From positions 310,001 through 374,000 of the forward strand of contig NZ_JAUOPH010000002.1 in NCBI RefSeq assembly GCF_030546935.1: a DNA stretch of 64,000 nt, given 5' to 3'. How positions within the stretch are numbered: position 1 is the stretch's first letter; every line of letters starts with the position of its first letter. Both the position numbers and the translations under genes were made by a program. A model generated the notes under the pieces. It was not told where the DNA came from and made no database searches. It saw only the letters and a program-made list of their open reading frames with translations. Shown here in pieces: positions 18,117 through 25,752 of this stretch. The stretch is from Marinobacter sp. 2_MG-2023 (GTDB lineage Bacteria > Pseudomonadota > Gammaproteobacteria > Pseudomonadales > Oleiphilaceae).

Positions 18117-18917
18117 GAGCTGTCTCCTGATTGATTTCTGACTACATTCGACAACGGCCTGGGATGAGCGACTACAAGAGCCCATAAAGCCATACACAAA
18201 TCACTCTAGCACATGGCCTGATACGCATGACAAGTTACAGCCCAGACAGAAGCACCCAATAAAACCCGAAAAACCGTATTACGCCGCAAAGCAGGACGGT
18301 TCGGGCTCATCCTCACGCACACGCAAAAAGCTTGCGAAACGTGGCAAGCCGGTTGCCGTATGGCCGTAATTTGAAGGTGATGCAGGTGCCAGGTGCGGGT
18401 GGGTTTTTGCAGCGCATAATCTGGGTTTATTGTGCAGAATAACGAAGCCAAGCCTCTCCTTGGCAGTCACACCACTCTGCAGGTGTCGCGCTTTCCTGGC
18501 ATCCATGCCGGAGGTAAGCCGTCACTGTGCTAGCAAGTCGACTCTGCTGCAGGTTAAACACTGCGTGCCAAAACTTCTGTAAGCAAAATCTCACACCACC
18601 GTAAGCTTTTGCACACACTGTAACTGCGGAGTTATAAGCTTTACTCTTCGAATTCATCGACGCAACGAGCGCTCTTTAAGACAGCCTCGGACGCTAATAG
18701 TTGTGATCACTGCAGGCCGTCTAATAGAATTCCCGACAGCCGGGCTTCCCGCAATAACGTATAAGCCGCTAGCATTATTGGCTTTTCTGAGGCGGCATTG
18801 AAGCTAATAATGGCTGTAGTAACGCCTTTGGTGTTTTCTGCCTGGCCACTTGGTTAACCCATAGCATTCACCTTTAGAGCGGCTTAAGACACCGTCTTCC
18901 GCGGACAAAATTGACCA
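18117..18917. other. Gene-poor left edge of the accessory island
   Basis: About 800 bp with no convincing gene. Small frames on the minus strand (18206-18451 and 18427-18657) give cysteine- and histidine-rich translations without domain character. A partial dyad lies around 18766-18825 (AGCATTATTGGC and GCTAATAATGGC). Composition becomes more AT-rich from about here to 24.7 kb. It probably holds the upstream region of the secreted nuclease gene. Confidence 0.4.
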
Positions 18918-19661
18918 ATGAAACGCAGGATCAGAATAGTTACTTTCTTGGTTGTGAGCACTTTCGGAATGCTCAGCCAACCGGCGATTTCCGACGTAGT
19001 GAAAATGTCCAGCAGCGGCCTATGCCATCCTCCGCAGAGCAGGTGGTATGAACGAACACAAAACTATCGGGCTTTTCAATCGCTGGATGACTGCTCAGAT
19101 GCCGGAGGCAAGTTGCCTAGAGGTGTAACTGAAAAGGCCACATTGATCCTGTCTCAACAAACTCCGGCAATGGCACAAACCTTAGAGTATGAGCGCTCGG
19201 CTTTCGGGCATGGTTGGGATGATACAGACGGGGATTGTCAGGACAGTCGGGCTGAAGCCCTTATTGCGACCTCTACCACACCAGTACGATTTGCTACGGA
19301 CAAGCGCTGTCGTGTTGTTACCGGCCGTTGGGTTAGCTCGTTCACAAATCAGGTTATTCAGAACGCATCCGACATCGATATCGACCATGTGGTGCCGTTA
19401 GCCTGGTCTTGGGGTCGCGGGGCAACGCAGTGGTCAAGTGAAAAACGCGAGCGATTTGCGAATGACCCAGTGAATCTTTGGCCAGTCGAGGCAAGTTTGA
19501 ATCGCAGCAAAGGAGCCAAAGGACCTAACGAATGGTTACCGCCTGCTGGGCATTGCGGTTATGTGGCTCGCTTTTACCGAATAGTGAAGATCTACAAACT
19601 CGAGCCGCGACTGGCTGAAAACGAGTGGATACGAGTCTTCCTGAATGACTGCCGAAGCTGA
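18918..19661 (+). CDS. Secreted HNH endonuclease (DUF1524-like)
   Basis: A 247-residue protein with an N-terminal signal peptide (about 1-25) and several cysteines expected to form disulfides outside the cytoplasm. The beta-beta-alpha metal nuclease motif is at residues 152-200: SDIDIDHVVPLAWSWG (D156, H157), FANDPVNLWPV (N187) and ASLNRSKGAKGPNEWLPP (N195, K198). This is the pattern of exported DUF1524/HNH nucleases that degrade extracellular DNA or serve in nutrient scavenging. It opens the accessory island; no immunity gene is evident, and the exported form would not need one. Confidence 0.85.
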   Translation: MKRRIRIVTFLVVSTFGMLSQPAISDVVKMSSSGLCHPPQSRWYERTQNYRAFQSLDDCSDAGGKLPRGVTEKATLILSQQTPAMAQTLEYERSAFGHGWDDTDGDCQDSRAEALIATSTTPVRFATDKRCRVVTGRWVSSFTNQVIQNASDIDIDHVVPLAWSWGRGATQWSSEKRERFANDPVNLWPVEASLNRSKGAKGPNEWLPPAGHCGYVARFYRIVKIYKLEPRLAENEWIRVFLNDCRS

Positions 19662-19886
19662 CCACCTGTTAGATTGAGGGGGATTACCTCGACCTGGCGG
19701 TTGTTTGTGCCAATTGCCATCGGGCGGTCCATAGAACTTCCGACGTAGAAGGTAATTTTTCTAAACTGAAATCTCTATGCTGTTGAAACTTATAGAGTGC
19801 AGGCACGGCAACGTCCATTACATTGCGCCTTCGTATTCCTTTCCTGGGCGCGCATGCTGCAAGCGTATACTTACAAGGGAGAGAAT

Positions 19887-20735
19887 GTGGCAGTAAATTT
19901 TGAGTATCTTGTCGTCGGACAAGAATATGAGCGTCCTTTTCTCGCAGAGCTATGGGGATACAAAGGATACCAAGCTATATCCAGGGGCGTCGTCACTCCA
20001 TCCCGTACTAATTTCATCATTCTGTTCGTCACGAAAGAAAAGCAGCAAGCACTTACTCAATACAATGACTACATAGACGGCGATTACCTTCATTGGGAGG
20101 GTGAGGAAAAGCACTCTTCAGACAGTAGAATAATAAGTGCAAGTGCCAGCGGTGATGAGATACACCTGTTGTATAGGGATATTCACCATTCGCCGTTTGT
20201 TTACTATGGCCAAATCTCCCTTCGAGATTATGAACTACACACCAACGAACCGAGTAAGTTTGTATTTTCTTTGGCGCTTGAGGGGAGTTCGCCGGACCCT
20301 ATTGCAGATATCGAAAAACATAAGGGCGAATACAGCTCACTTGAAAAGACAGAGCGAGAGTCGGTTGTTAAAAGCCGCGTTGGGCAAGGACTATTTCGCC
20401 ACCGAGTCATAGAGCTTTGGGGAAGCTGTTCAGTAACAGGCCTTGCAAATTTGTCTCTTTTGAGAGCTTCTCACATTAAACCGTGGCGTGACTGTTCTAA
20501 CCAAGAACGACTAGACCCTATGAACGGATTACTCCTTCATCCGACGCTAGACCACCTTTTTGATAGCGGATTGGTCACTTTTGAGGAAAATGGAAAAATT
20601 CGATTGTCGGATAGACTGTCAGCTGAAGATGCAGAAATCTTGCAACTTGATTCGTCGGAAACCATGAGAAAAGTGCCCGGGAAGCTCAAAGAGTATATGA
20701 AGTTCCACCGGGACCATGTGTTTAAAAAAGGTTAA
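19887..20735 (+). CDS. DUF3427-like and HNH endonuclease fusion protein
   Basis: The GTG at 19887 has AAGGGAGA just upstream and gives 282 residues; the frame is open from 19797. The N-terminal half matches the DUF3427 pattern found at the end of many restriction-type helicases (FIILFVTKEKQQALTQYNDY, HWEGEEKHSSDS, LLYRDIHHSPFVYYGQIS). The C-terminal half is an HNH nuclease of the restriction type: VIELWGSCSVTGL, LLRASHIKPWRDC, DPMNGLLLHPTLDHLFDSG. It looks like a stand-alone modification-dependent or defence nuclease; no methyltransferase or helicase is adjacent. Codon use and AT content differ from the flanking core genes, which agrees with horizontal transfer. Confidence 0.82.
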   Translation: MAVNFEYLVVGQEYERPFLAELWGYKGYQAISRGVVTPSRTNFIILFVTKEKQQALTQYNDYIDGDYLHWEGEEKHSSDSRIISASASGDEIHLLYRDIHHSPFVYYGQISLRDYELHTNEPSKFVFSLALEGSSPDPIADIEKHKGEYSSLEKTERESVVKSRVGQGLFRHRVIELWGSCSVTGLANLSLLRASHIKPWRDCSNQERLDPMNGLLLHPTLDHLFDSGLVTFEENGKIRLSDRLSAEDAEILQLDSSETMRKVPGKLKEYMKFHRDHVFKKG

Positions 20736-20754
20736 CCAGTGGGTAAGCCCCAAA

Positions 20755-20777
20755 CCTGAATGTCCGCTTTGCGACCG
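20755..20777. repeat. 23-bp direct repeat, left copy
   Basis: This stretch, containing TGTCCGCTTTGCGACCG, recurs at 21942-21964 with two differences. The two copies bracket the transposase remnant and the zinc-ribbon gene. Together they could be ends of a lost or degenerate mobile segment, or copies of a common intergenic sequence. Confidence 0.7.
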
Positions 20778-20794
20778 AGTATCAGAATGAACAC

Positions 20795-20962
20795 CAGTTT
20801 CGGGATCTGATATATGCAACGGAAGTCATTGGTAACTGGCGGCGCGACTACCATGAAAGCCGTCCCCTCTCAGCTTTGACCTTTCAGACACCACCGGAGT
20901 TTGCCGTTGGCTTTCGGACTACCAGAAAAGGGGCGAAATTAACCGGCATTGCTATGCAATGA
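20795..20962 (+). pseudogene. IS3-type transposase C-terminal remnant
   Basis: Bases 20795-20962 read QFRDLIYATEVIGNWRRDY followed by HESRPLSALTFQTPPEFA and end at TGA. The YHESRPLSAL and PPEF pattern is the C-terminal end of the IS3-family integrase-like transposase (normally YN.xRPHSAL...P.EF). No start, no catalytic DDE region and no terminal repeats are present, so only the last about 56 codons survive. It marks past transposition in the island. Confidence 0.75.
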
Positions 20963-21127
20963 GCGATCCAATGATGGGGAGGGGGCAGGGTCAGGAGCCG
21001 GGTGTTTCCAACTCTGGGTGGGCCTAATAAGGAGTCAGCGGCAATTTCCTGTTGTCCCAGGGCTGTTTGGAGTTGCTAATTGGTGCGCGAGTCATTGCCC
21101 GCGCAACCAAACCAAGGTCAGAGGGAA

Positions 21128-21646
21128 TCAGAGTTCAGCGGAATCAGAAATGGCCTCTTGAACAGCGGTTTTGACGAGCGGAGCATGTTCTTTTTTATCA
21201 AATTTCCAAATGATGGGGCCTGATGCCGTAGAAAGGCGAACAAAGGAATCGACCATAGAGAATTGTTGGAAAAACATGATGAGTGCCATAACCACGCAAA
21301 ACCCACCAAATATGTACCCTTCCAAAGCGATTGAGGTAAAACCCAGCACCAATGCTATCGTAGCTGCTCGCTTGAGCCCGCTTTTTGGCGGCACGACAGC
21401 ATCTACGTGCTGAATGTCTCTGATACGGACTGCAGTACCTTTTCCGCTTGCGGGATAAACCTTTTGGCTGGTTACCTTAAGGGGCTTGTCCAGATATACC
21501 TTCGGGCTAGAAGCCTCATTGGTCTGGTTAAAATCATGATTGCAGAATCGGCAAGCGGTGGCTTTTGCTTTCACAGTTTCTGCGCACTTCGGGCATTCTT
21601 TCGTTTCTACGTTGCCCTCAAGAGCCAGTTGAGCTTCTCCAGCCAT
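21128..21646 (-). CDS. Zinc-ribbon membrane protein (DUF6232-like)
   Basis: A 172-residue protein of unknown function. A zinc ribbon near the N-terminus has CPKC (18-21) and CRFC (32-35). A beta-rich segment follows (KVTSQKVYPASGKGTAVRIRDIQHVDAV), then two hydrophobic helices (about 93-130) and a soluble tail. This resembles small DUF6232-type proteins with a PH-like fold next to membrane helices. It lies alone in the island on the strand opposite the nucleases. A role in defence or membrane sensing is possible but there is no direct evidence. Confidence 0.7.
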   Translation of the reverse strand: MAGEAQLALEGNVETKECPKCAETVKAKATACRFCNHDFNQTNEASSPKVYLDKPLKVTSQKVYPASGKGTAVRIRDIQHVDAVVPPKSGLKRAATIALVLGFTSIALEGYIFGGFCVVMALIMFFQQFSMVDSFVRLSTASGPIIWKFDKKEHAPLVKTAVQEAISDSAEL

Positions 21647-22235
21647 TTGTTGAATCCTGTATTGTGCTTTGATAGTCGGATTGAAATTATCTAAACATTA
21701 TATTATTTCGATCACTTATGTCGACTTCGTTTACATATAAATACAAACTGACTGACCGGAAATTTTCCGGGCAGAAGCCCAATTCCTAACGCTGTTCGTT
21801 CGACTCTGACGAGATTTTCCGCACGATATCAGTTAGAGCAGAAGACTTCCCAGGGCCAGTAACATACAAAACTATCGGCAAATCACTAGGGAAGGACTTC
21901 CCCCGATTCAGCCGCCTCTTCGCTCAGCAGTGATCGCTCATCCTAAGTGTCCGCTTTGCGACCGTCCGAGGCCTCTCCAATTTCTAAACAAAAGCGGATA
22001 TCAGTAAGCCTTTTTTAAAGATCCGCACTCATTGGAAAGCAGACCTTTTACCGCGCCGAGATAGACTATTTTGGATGGCCTTGATAGTGCTGATTTGGCG
22101 CATGGGCCAGGAGTCTCGGGTGCACCCAGGTAAGTCTACGATTTATTCTTGATGGTGTGACAGGAGTCGTTGAGTTAGCGATAACGGAATGTGTTTTCGC
22201 TCACCTCGGTCTGTGAGTGCAGGCCAGCTGAGACA
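21647..22235. other. Degenerate intergenic stretch in the island
   Basis: About 590 bp without a complete gene. A short open stretch at about 21792-21932 (CSFDSDEIFRTISVRAEDF, then PGPVTYKTIGKSLGKDF, ending at TGA) reads like the tail of a lost protein but has no start and no family I recognise. The right copy of the 23-bp direct repeat is at 21942-21964. No terminator is obvious for the retron-like operon, which ends at 22236. Confidence 0.4.
21942..21964. repeat. 23-bp direct repeat, right copy
   Basis: Partner of the copy at 20755-20777, same orientation, two mismatches. It closes a 1.2-kb interval that includes the transposase remnant and the zinc-ribbon gene. Confidence 0.7.
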
Positions 22236-22955
22236 CTAAAAGTACGCTGGTTCCGTTAGCTTTTTCAAAGAATCCCCGCCACAAAATTCCTTGTTTGTTG
22301 TATTTATTAGTTCGAGAATTTCCTTCTCTGCTTCCTTGAAGTCATTTCTTGGCATAAGTTCAATTCTGACGCCAATCTCTTGTAGAGAGTCACGCATGCG
22401 TCTTTGATGGGGTTTATACTCAAATGACGGTGTGCCCGACTGTAAACACTCTTCATTTGACTTGGCTATGCAATTGTCGATTTTGTTGAGCAAATCTTTA
22501 TATTGATCACCGGTTGTTAACAGGCCTTCTTTGGAACCTGGAAAAATCAGGTTATACCACCGAAAGGTGTCAATAGATTCCTTATTTATCCTTCCCTTCC
22601 TTGCTATCTCGTCATTTATAAAATCTTTGAAAGTGTTTAGGTTAAGGAGATGATTAGAGATAGCGTTAGTCTTAGCGGTTGAAATATAATTTAGAACCGC
22701 GAAATATATTCCAAGCAAAGTGAATGAGGTGATGGTAAGCGATATCGTTCCTTCCATTGATGATATCGAAAACTCGACAAAGTTCAGAAAATTGCTTATA
22801 CAGTTTTTGGTTGTGCAAAAATCTCGCTGAAATGCGCTTGCTTCCAATAGCCCTCTAAAAAAGAGGAATGTGGATATAGAAAATCCAATGATAAATATAG
22901 TTAGAGCGACCTTGGACGCGGCCCGAAATCTTATATCTAGTGTATTTGCGTCCAT
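22236..22955 (-). CDS. Two-TM membrane protein, putative retron effector (Ec48-like)
   Basis: A 239-residue protein encoded one base after the reverse-transcriptase stop (TAA, A, ATG), so the two are tightly coupled. TM1 is at about 15-37 and TM2 at about 68-92, with a short loop containing two cysteines (C47, C52) on the outer side. The cytosolic part (95-239) has the stretches FKDFINDEIARKGRI, FRWYNLIFPGSKEG, and YKPHQRRMRDSLQEIGVRI, ending with a conserved-looking NKEFCGG. A two-TM partner of a retron RT is the hallmark of type IV (Ec48-like) retrons, whose effector damages the inner membrane when the RT-msDNA complex is disturbed by phage. Assignment to that type is inference from architecture; the family resemblance was judged by eye. 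Confidence 0.72.
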   Translation of the reverse strand: MDANTLDIRFRAASKVALTIFIIGFSISTFLFFRGLLEASAFQRDFCTTKNCISNFLNFVEFSISSMEGTISLTITSFTLLGIYFAVLNYISTAKTNAISNHLLNLNTFKDFINDEIARKGRINKESIDTFRWYNLIFPGSKEGLLTTGDQYKDLLNKIDNCIAKSNEECLQSGTPSFEYKPHQRRMRDSLQEIGVRIELMPRNDFKEAEKEILELINTTNKEFCGGDSLKKLTEPAYF

Positions 22956-22956
22956 T

Positions 22957-24156
22957 TTAGCTCTCGTAGGATGGTCGGATGAGTTTTAGTCTCGCCCTAA
23001 GGTCGTTAGCCGTGTGGACGAAGGTTCTTTGAAGAATATTAAGTCTTTGATGAGCTTTGTTATACCTTCGCCAATACCAATATCTAGAACCTTTTGTTCT
23101 GTGGTCCATTTCTAGGTTTGTAACCATCGTAGTGCAACGTTTTATATCCCTTTTTGAAGGGAGGGGCTCGACCTTTTTTAACCTAGAAACCAATTTGGCG
23201 TGCTGGTTGTGTCCTACTCGAGCTAGCTTATTTACTCTTCCTAGGCAACGATTATAGTCTTTCCGATAAGGATGGGTGGTTCTGTAATGTCTTTCCTTTG
23301 CTACTATTTCGATGTTCTTTACCGCAGCTCTAATATTCTTTACTTCGTGTGAAGCAAGTCGCGGCTCATTAAAGCAAATTCTTAGCCCGTGCACACACAG
23401 TGGGGTTGAAGCTTCCCTTTCGATTCTGGTTTTTTGTTCATTTATAGGAAAGTCTTTTTCGTATAACATGTCCGTAATGATCTTCTTTGGAAAAGAAAAA
23501 TCGTAGTCATGAATCTTTGACGAAACAGTTATGTCATCGACTAGCCGCGTGTAACGCAACCCTTTTCTTAGTAGCCGCTTCGCGACTGTAGGTTCAATAT
23601 CATGGAGTACCAAGGACGCGAGATAGCTTGAGGTCAACCCACCCTGGGGAACTCGATTCTCATGGCAACAGATATCGGTTAGCACTTCACAAACCGATTT
23701 AGGGTATTTGAAGAATTCATTAAAAACATCGTAAACCAAGTCACTATGAATGTTGTCAAAAAAAGACTTTATGTCAATTTTGAGAAGGCTTTTAGCTTTA
23801 CAGTGCCTGCGAGCGCATGAGATATAGTCTTTCTGGATTTCTTCGCCGTCGATGATCTGATTAGGTATGGACCCAAAAATATAGTTAGGCCACTGAATTG
23901 TGCTTGGCTCATTTTTTTGTGGTGCAAATATCCGTTTGTTAATTCTTCTTTGAATTCGGCGAATGAGATAGTGGGGTTTGAATGCGGTCCTTAGTGAGCC
24001 ATCCGACTTGTTAACTTGAACTTCTTCATAGCGGGCACTGGGTTCGAGGGATAGGGCTTTTTCGAGGTCTGTCTCTGTTATATCGAGGGCAGTACAGAGA
24101 TTCTTTACGTTCGAAATCGAAGCGGTTGAAACTTTATGAAACAAAAAATCATCCAT
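22957..24156 (-). CDS. Retron-type reverse transcriptase
   Basis: The ATG at 24156 has GGAG eight bases upstream and gives 399 residues; the longer frame back to 24276 starts at a GTG inside a predicted RNA stem and is rejected. RT motifs in order: DGSLRTAFKPHYLIRRIQR (finger), LLKIDIKSFFDNI with catalytic D128, VPQGGLTSSYLASLVL, and YTRLVDDITVSS with D207/D208 in place of the usual YADD. The retron-specific X region appears as CARRH (114-118) instead of NAxxH and the Y region as VHG (255-257) instead of VTG. The C-terminal third is basic (YNRCLGRVNKLARVGHNQHA), as expected for RNA recognition. It should reverse-transcribe the leader RNA just upstream into msDNA. Confidence 0.85.
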   Translation of the reverse strand: MDDFLFHKVSTASISNVKNLCTALDITETDLEKALSLEPSARYEEVQVNKSDGSLRTAFKPHYLIRRIQRRINKRIFAPQKNEPSTIQWPNYIFGSIPNQIIDGEEIQKDYISCARRHCKAKSLLKIDIKSFFDNIHSDLVYDVFNEFFKYPKSVCEVLTDICCHENRVPQGGLTSSYLASLVLHDIEPTVAKRLLRKGLRYTRLVDDITVSSKIHDYDFSFPKKIITDMLYEKDFPINEQKTRIEREASTPLCVHGLRICFNEPRLASHEVKNIRAAVKNIEIVAKERHYRTTHPYRKDYNRCLGRVNKLARVGHNQHAKLVSRLKKVEPLPSKRDIKRCTTMVTNLEMDHRTKGSRYWYWRRYNKAHQRLNILQRTFVHTANDLRARLKLIRPSYES

Positions 24157-24451
24157 GACTGCTCCAAAAATACAATATGGAGCTGGCCTGCCCATGCAAT
24201 AGGGTACAAGTGTAGGTGTCGTATTCACCGGAGATGTCAACCTCTGATGCCACCTAACTCTATCAGCCAGCTCCACCGTCTCTCCCGACTCTGGAGCCAG
24301 AGGAGGGAGACCCTACTCTGGGTTCAGAGGCGGCGGACCCTGCGGGGCTCCTACCGACAAGTTCGATAAATATCGAACGCTCATAACGAGCAATTAGAGG
24401 TCTATCTTTGACCCGGTTTCCACGAATAAACGGTTCGTTTACGCAGTCACG
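24154..24451 (-). ncRNA. Candidate retron msr-msd RNA
   Basis: Between a sigma70-like promoter and the RT start lies a chain of stem-loops, read on the minus strand. TAAACG/CGTTTA (24441-24427), GCTC/GAGC (24391-24379), GTTCGATA/TATCGAAC (24378-24361), CTCTG/CAGAG (24329-24316), TCTCCC/GGGAGA enclosing CTCTGG/CCAGAG (24310-24281), and a long outer pair TGGAGCTGGC/GCCAGCTCCA (24275-24266 with 24187-24178) that could be the msd stem. The ends complement each other: CGTGACTGC (24451-24443) with GCAGTCATG (24162-24154), nine pairs with one G-U, in the place of retron a1/a2. The promoter predicts a start near 24446, a few bases inside a1, so the exact 5' end is unsure. Structure was found by eye. 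Confidence 0.6.
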
Positions 24452-24480
24452 AGAATATGGGGTCGTAAATGGTATGTCAA
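24452..24480 (-). promoter_or_regulatory. Sigma70-like promoter for the retron-like operon
   Basis: On the minus strand TTGACA (24480-24475) is followed after exactly 17 bases by TATTCT (24457-24452). The -35 is perfect and the -10 matches four of six. It points at the structured RNA and the RT gene. Confidence 0.6.
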
Positions 24481-24802
24481 TATCCGCTCCAGTTCTTCGT
24501 TCTACTTCCCGCATGGTCTGTTTACCGTGTTCGACCTAATTTGGATGCGGTTGTGTAAACGTCCCCGTTTTAGTTACATCCCTCATTCGAGTTTTCCGTA
24601 AGCTACACGCAGGGAAATTCTGCATAAAAAAATCATAAAACTTTGATCATGTGCAAACTTTTGCCAAAACCGGCTGTTGTTGTGCCTTATTAGCAAAAAC
24701 GAACGGAGATTCGGTCAATGACTGCTTGCAGTGCCATAGCTATACTCCTACACATCCTGTTGAAACATGACTGAAAGACCCATTACCAAGGAGCAAACAA
24801 AT
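24452..24802. other. Right edge of the island, upstream of the acyl-CoA-binding gene
   Basis: About 350 bp with no complete gene apart from the retron promoter. AT-rich tracts (around 24620-24670) probably include the promoter of the acyl-CoA-binding protein gene. No attachment-site repeat was found that would pair with the left edge near 18.1 kb. Confidence 0.4.
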
Positions 24803-25063
24803 ATGAGCGACCTGAAAGCCAGATTCGACGAAGCGGTAAACTACATCCAGAATGCGGAAGGTGACTTCAAGCCTTCCAATGAAATGAAGCTGGAGTTTTA
24901 TGCCTTGTTCAAGCAGGCAACCGCCGGAGATGTGTCGGGCAAACGCCCGGGCATGATGGACTTTGTTGGCCGCGCCAAATACGACGCCTGGGAAAAGTGC
25001 AAGGGCATGTCCAAAGATGATGCCATGCAGAAATACATCGATAAACTCGAAGCGCTCAAATAA
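24803..25063 (+). CDS. Acyl-CoA-binding protein
   Basis: With the ATG at 24803 (AAGGAG nine bases upstream) the product has 86 residues, the standard length of the four-helix ACBP. The ligand-binding signature is intact: EFYALFKQATAGDVSGKRPG, then DFVGRAKYDAWEKCKGMS and the closing helix YIDKLEALK. It binds medium- and long-chain acyl-CoA in the cytosol and buffers or transports it, which suits a lipid- or wax-ester-metabolising marine bacterium. It is the first core gene to the right of the accessory island. Confidence 0.95.
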   Translation: MSDLKARFDEAVNYIQNAEGDFKPSNEMKLEFYALFKQATAGDVSGKRPGMMDFVGRAKYDAWEKCKGMSKDDAMQKYIDKLEALK

Positions 25064-25147
25064 CAAGCCAGCTTGCGTTCCGATCCCGGCAGATATCCGT
25101 CGGGATCAAAATCCCCATGCAGGGCATCTGTTAATAGCGTGTACCTG

Positions 25148-25606
25148 TCAGCGGTCAGTCATATTCACATTGAGTGCATCGTACGTGCGGTTTTCCGGTG
25201 GGCGAATCACGTAATTGTTGCTGTGTGTCTGTCCGGGGATGGACTTGGGCGTGCTGAAGCGAAACTCTACCGGTATCTCTGAACGGCCGAGATCTGTCCG
25301 GCTATCGCCAGGCTGCAACGCCAGAGGGTCCAGATAAAAATCATCGTCACCTGCCGGCTGCACAGGAACCCCTTCCGCAGGAGCCGCCAGGCCGCCCTCA
25401 ATCACCGTATCAGACAGGTCGTCTTCAGCGATGGATCTGAAAGGAATGGTTTCCAGTGTTGAACGTTGCTCCAACTCGAACACCAGGCCGTCTCCGGCGT
25501 TGCTTTGCGCACTGACAGATCCTGCCACCATGAGCAGGAAAGCTATGGAGATAAGCGCAGAGCGTGTCAATTCAGACGATCTGGCAATAGGATGCAAGAC
25601 ATTCAT
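25148..25606 (-). CDS. Hypothetical secreted protein
   Basis: The ATG at 25606 follows AGGAAGGG and gives 152 residues. A signal peptide is clear (SALISIAFLLMVAGSVSAQS, cleavage near residue 34). The mature protein is acidic and proline-rich with no cysteine pairs or recognisable domain (DDFYLDPLALQPGDSRTD, EIPVEFRFSTPKSIPGQ). It is convergent with the ACBP gene and divergent from greB. Function not recognised. Confidence 0.65.
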   Translation of the reverse strand: MNVLHPIARSSELTRSALISIAFLLMVAGSVSAQSNAGDGLVFELEQRSTLETIPFRSIAEDDLSDTVIEGGLAAPAEGVPVQPAGDDDFYLDPLALQPGDSRTDLGRSEIPVEFRFSTPKSIPGQTHSNNYVIRPPENRTYDALNVNMTDR

Positions 25607-25752
25607 GGCGCCCTTCCTGAGCTGAGACACGCCTTCGTTGAAAGGTGTCAATTTTTGATCAGTCTATCGCCAAGTTAGTCGTATTTCTCGATTGATTGAC
25701 CGATTTGTGACAAGTTTCCAAACTCACTCTCAACGCATTAGCCGGAGCAGCC

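Noticed and set aside
18206..18657. Small minus-strand frames in the left island edge
   Set aside because: Cysteine- and histidine-rich translations with no ribosome binding site or domain; they look like noise.
18760..18860. Integron attC-like dyad
   Set aside because: A partial dyad and a GTTAACC are present, but the core-site arrangement of an attC does not fit and no cassette series or integrase is seen.
24157..24276. N-terminal 40-residue extension of the reverse transcriptase
   Set aside because: It starts at a GTG inside a predicted RNA stem, has no ribosome binding site and shows no RT similarity; the ATG at 24156 has GGAG at good spacing.
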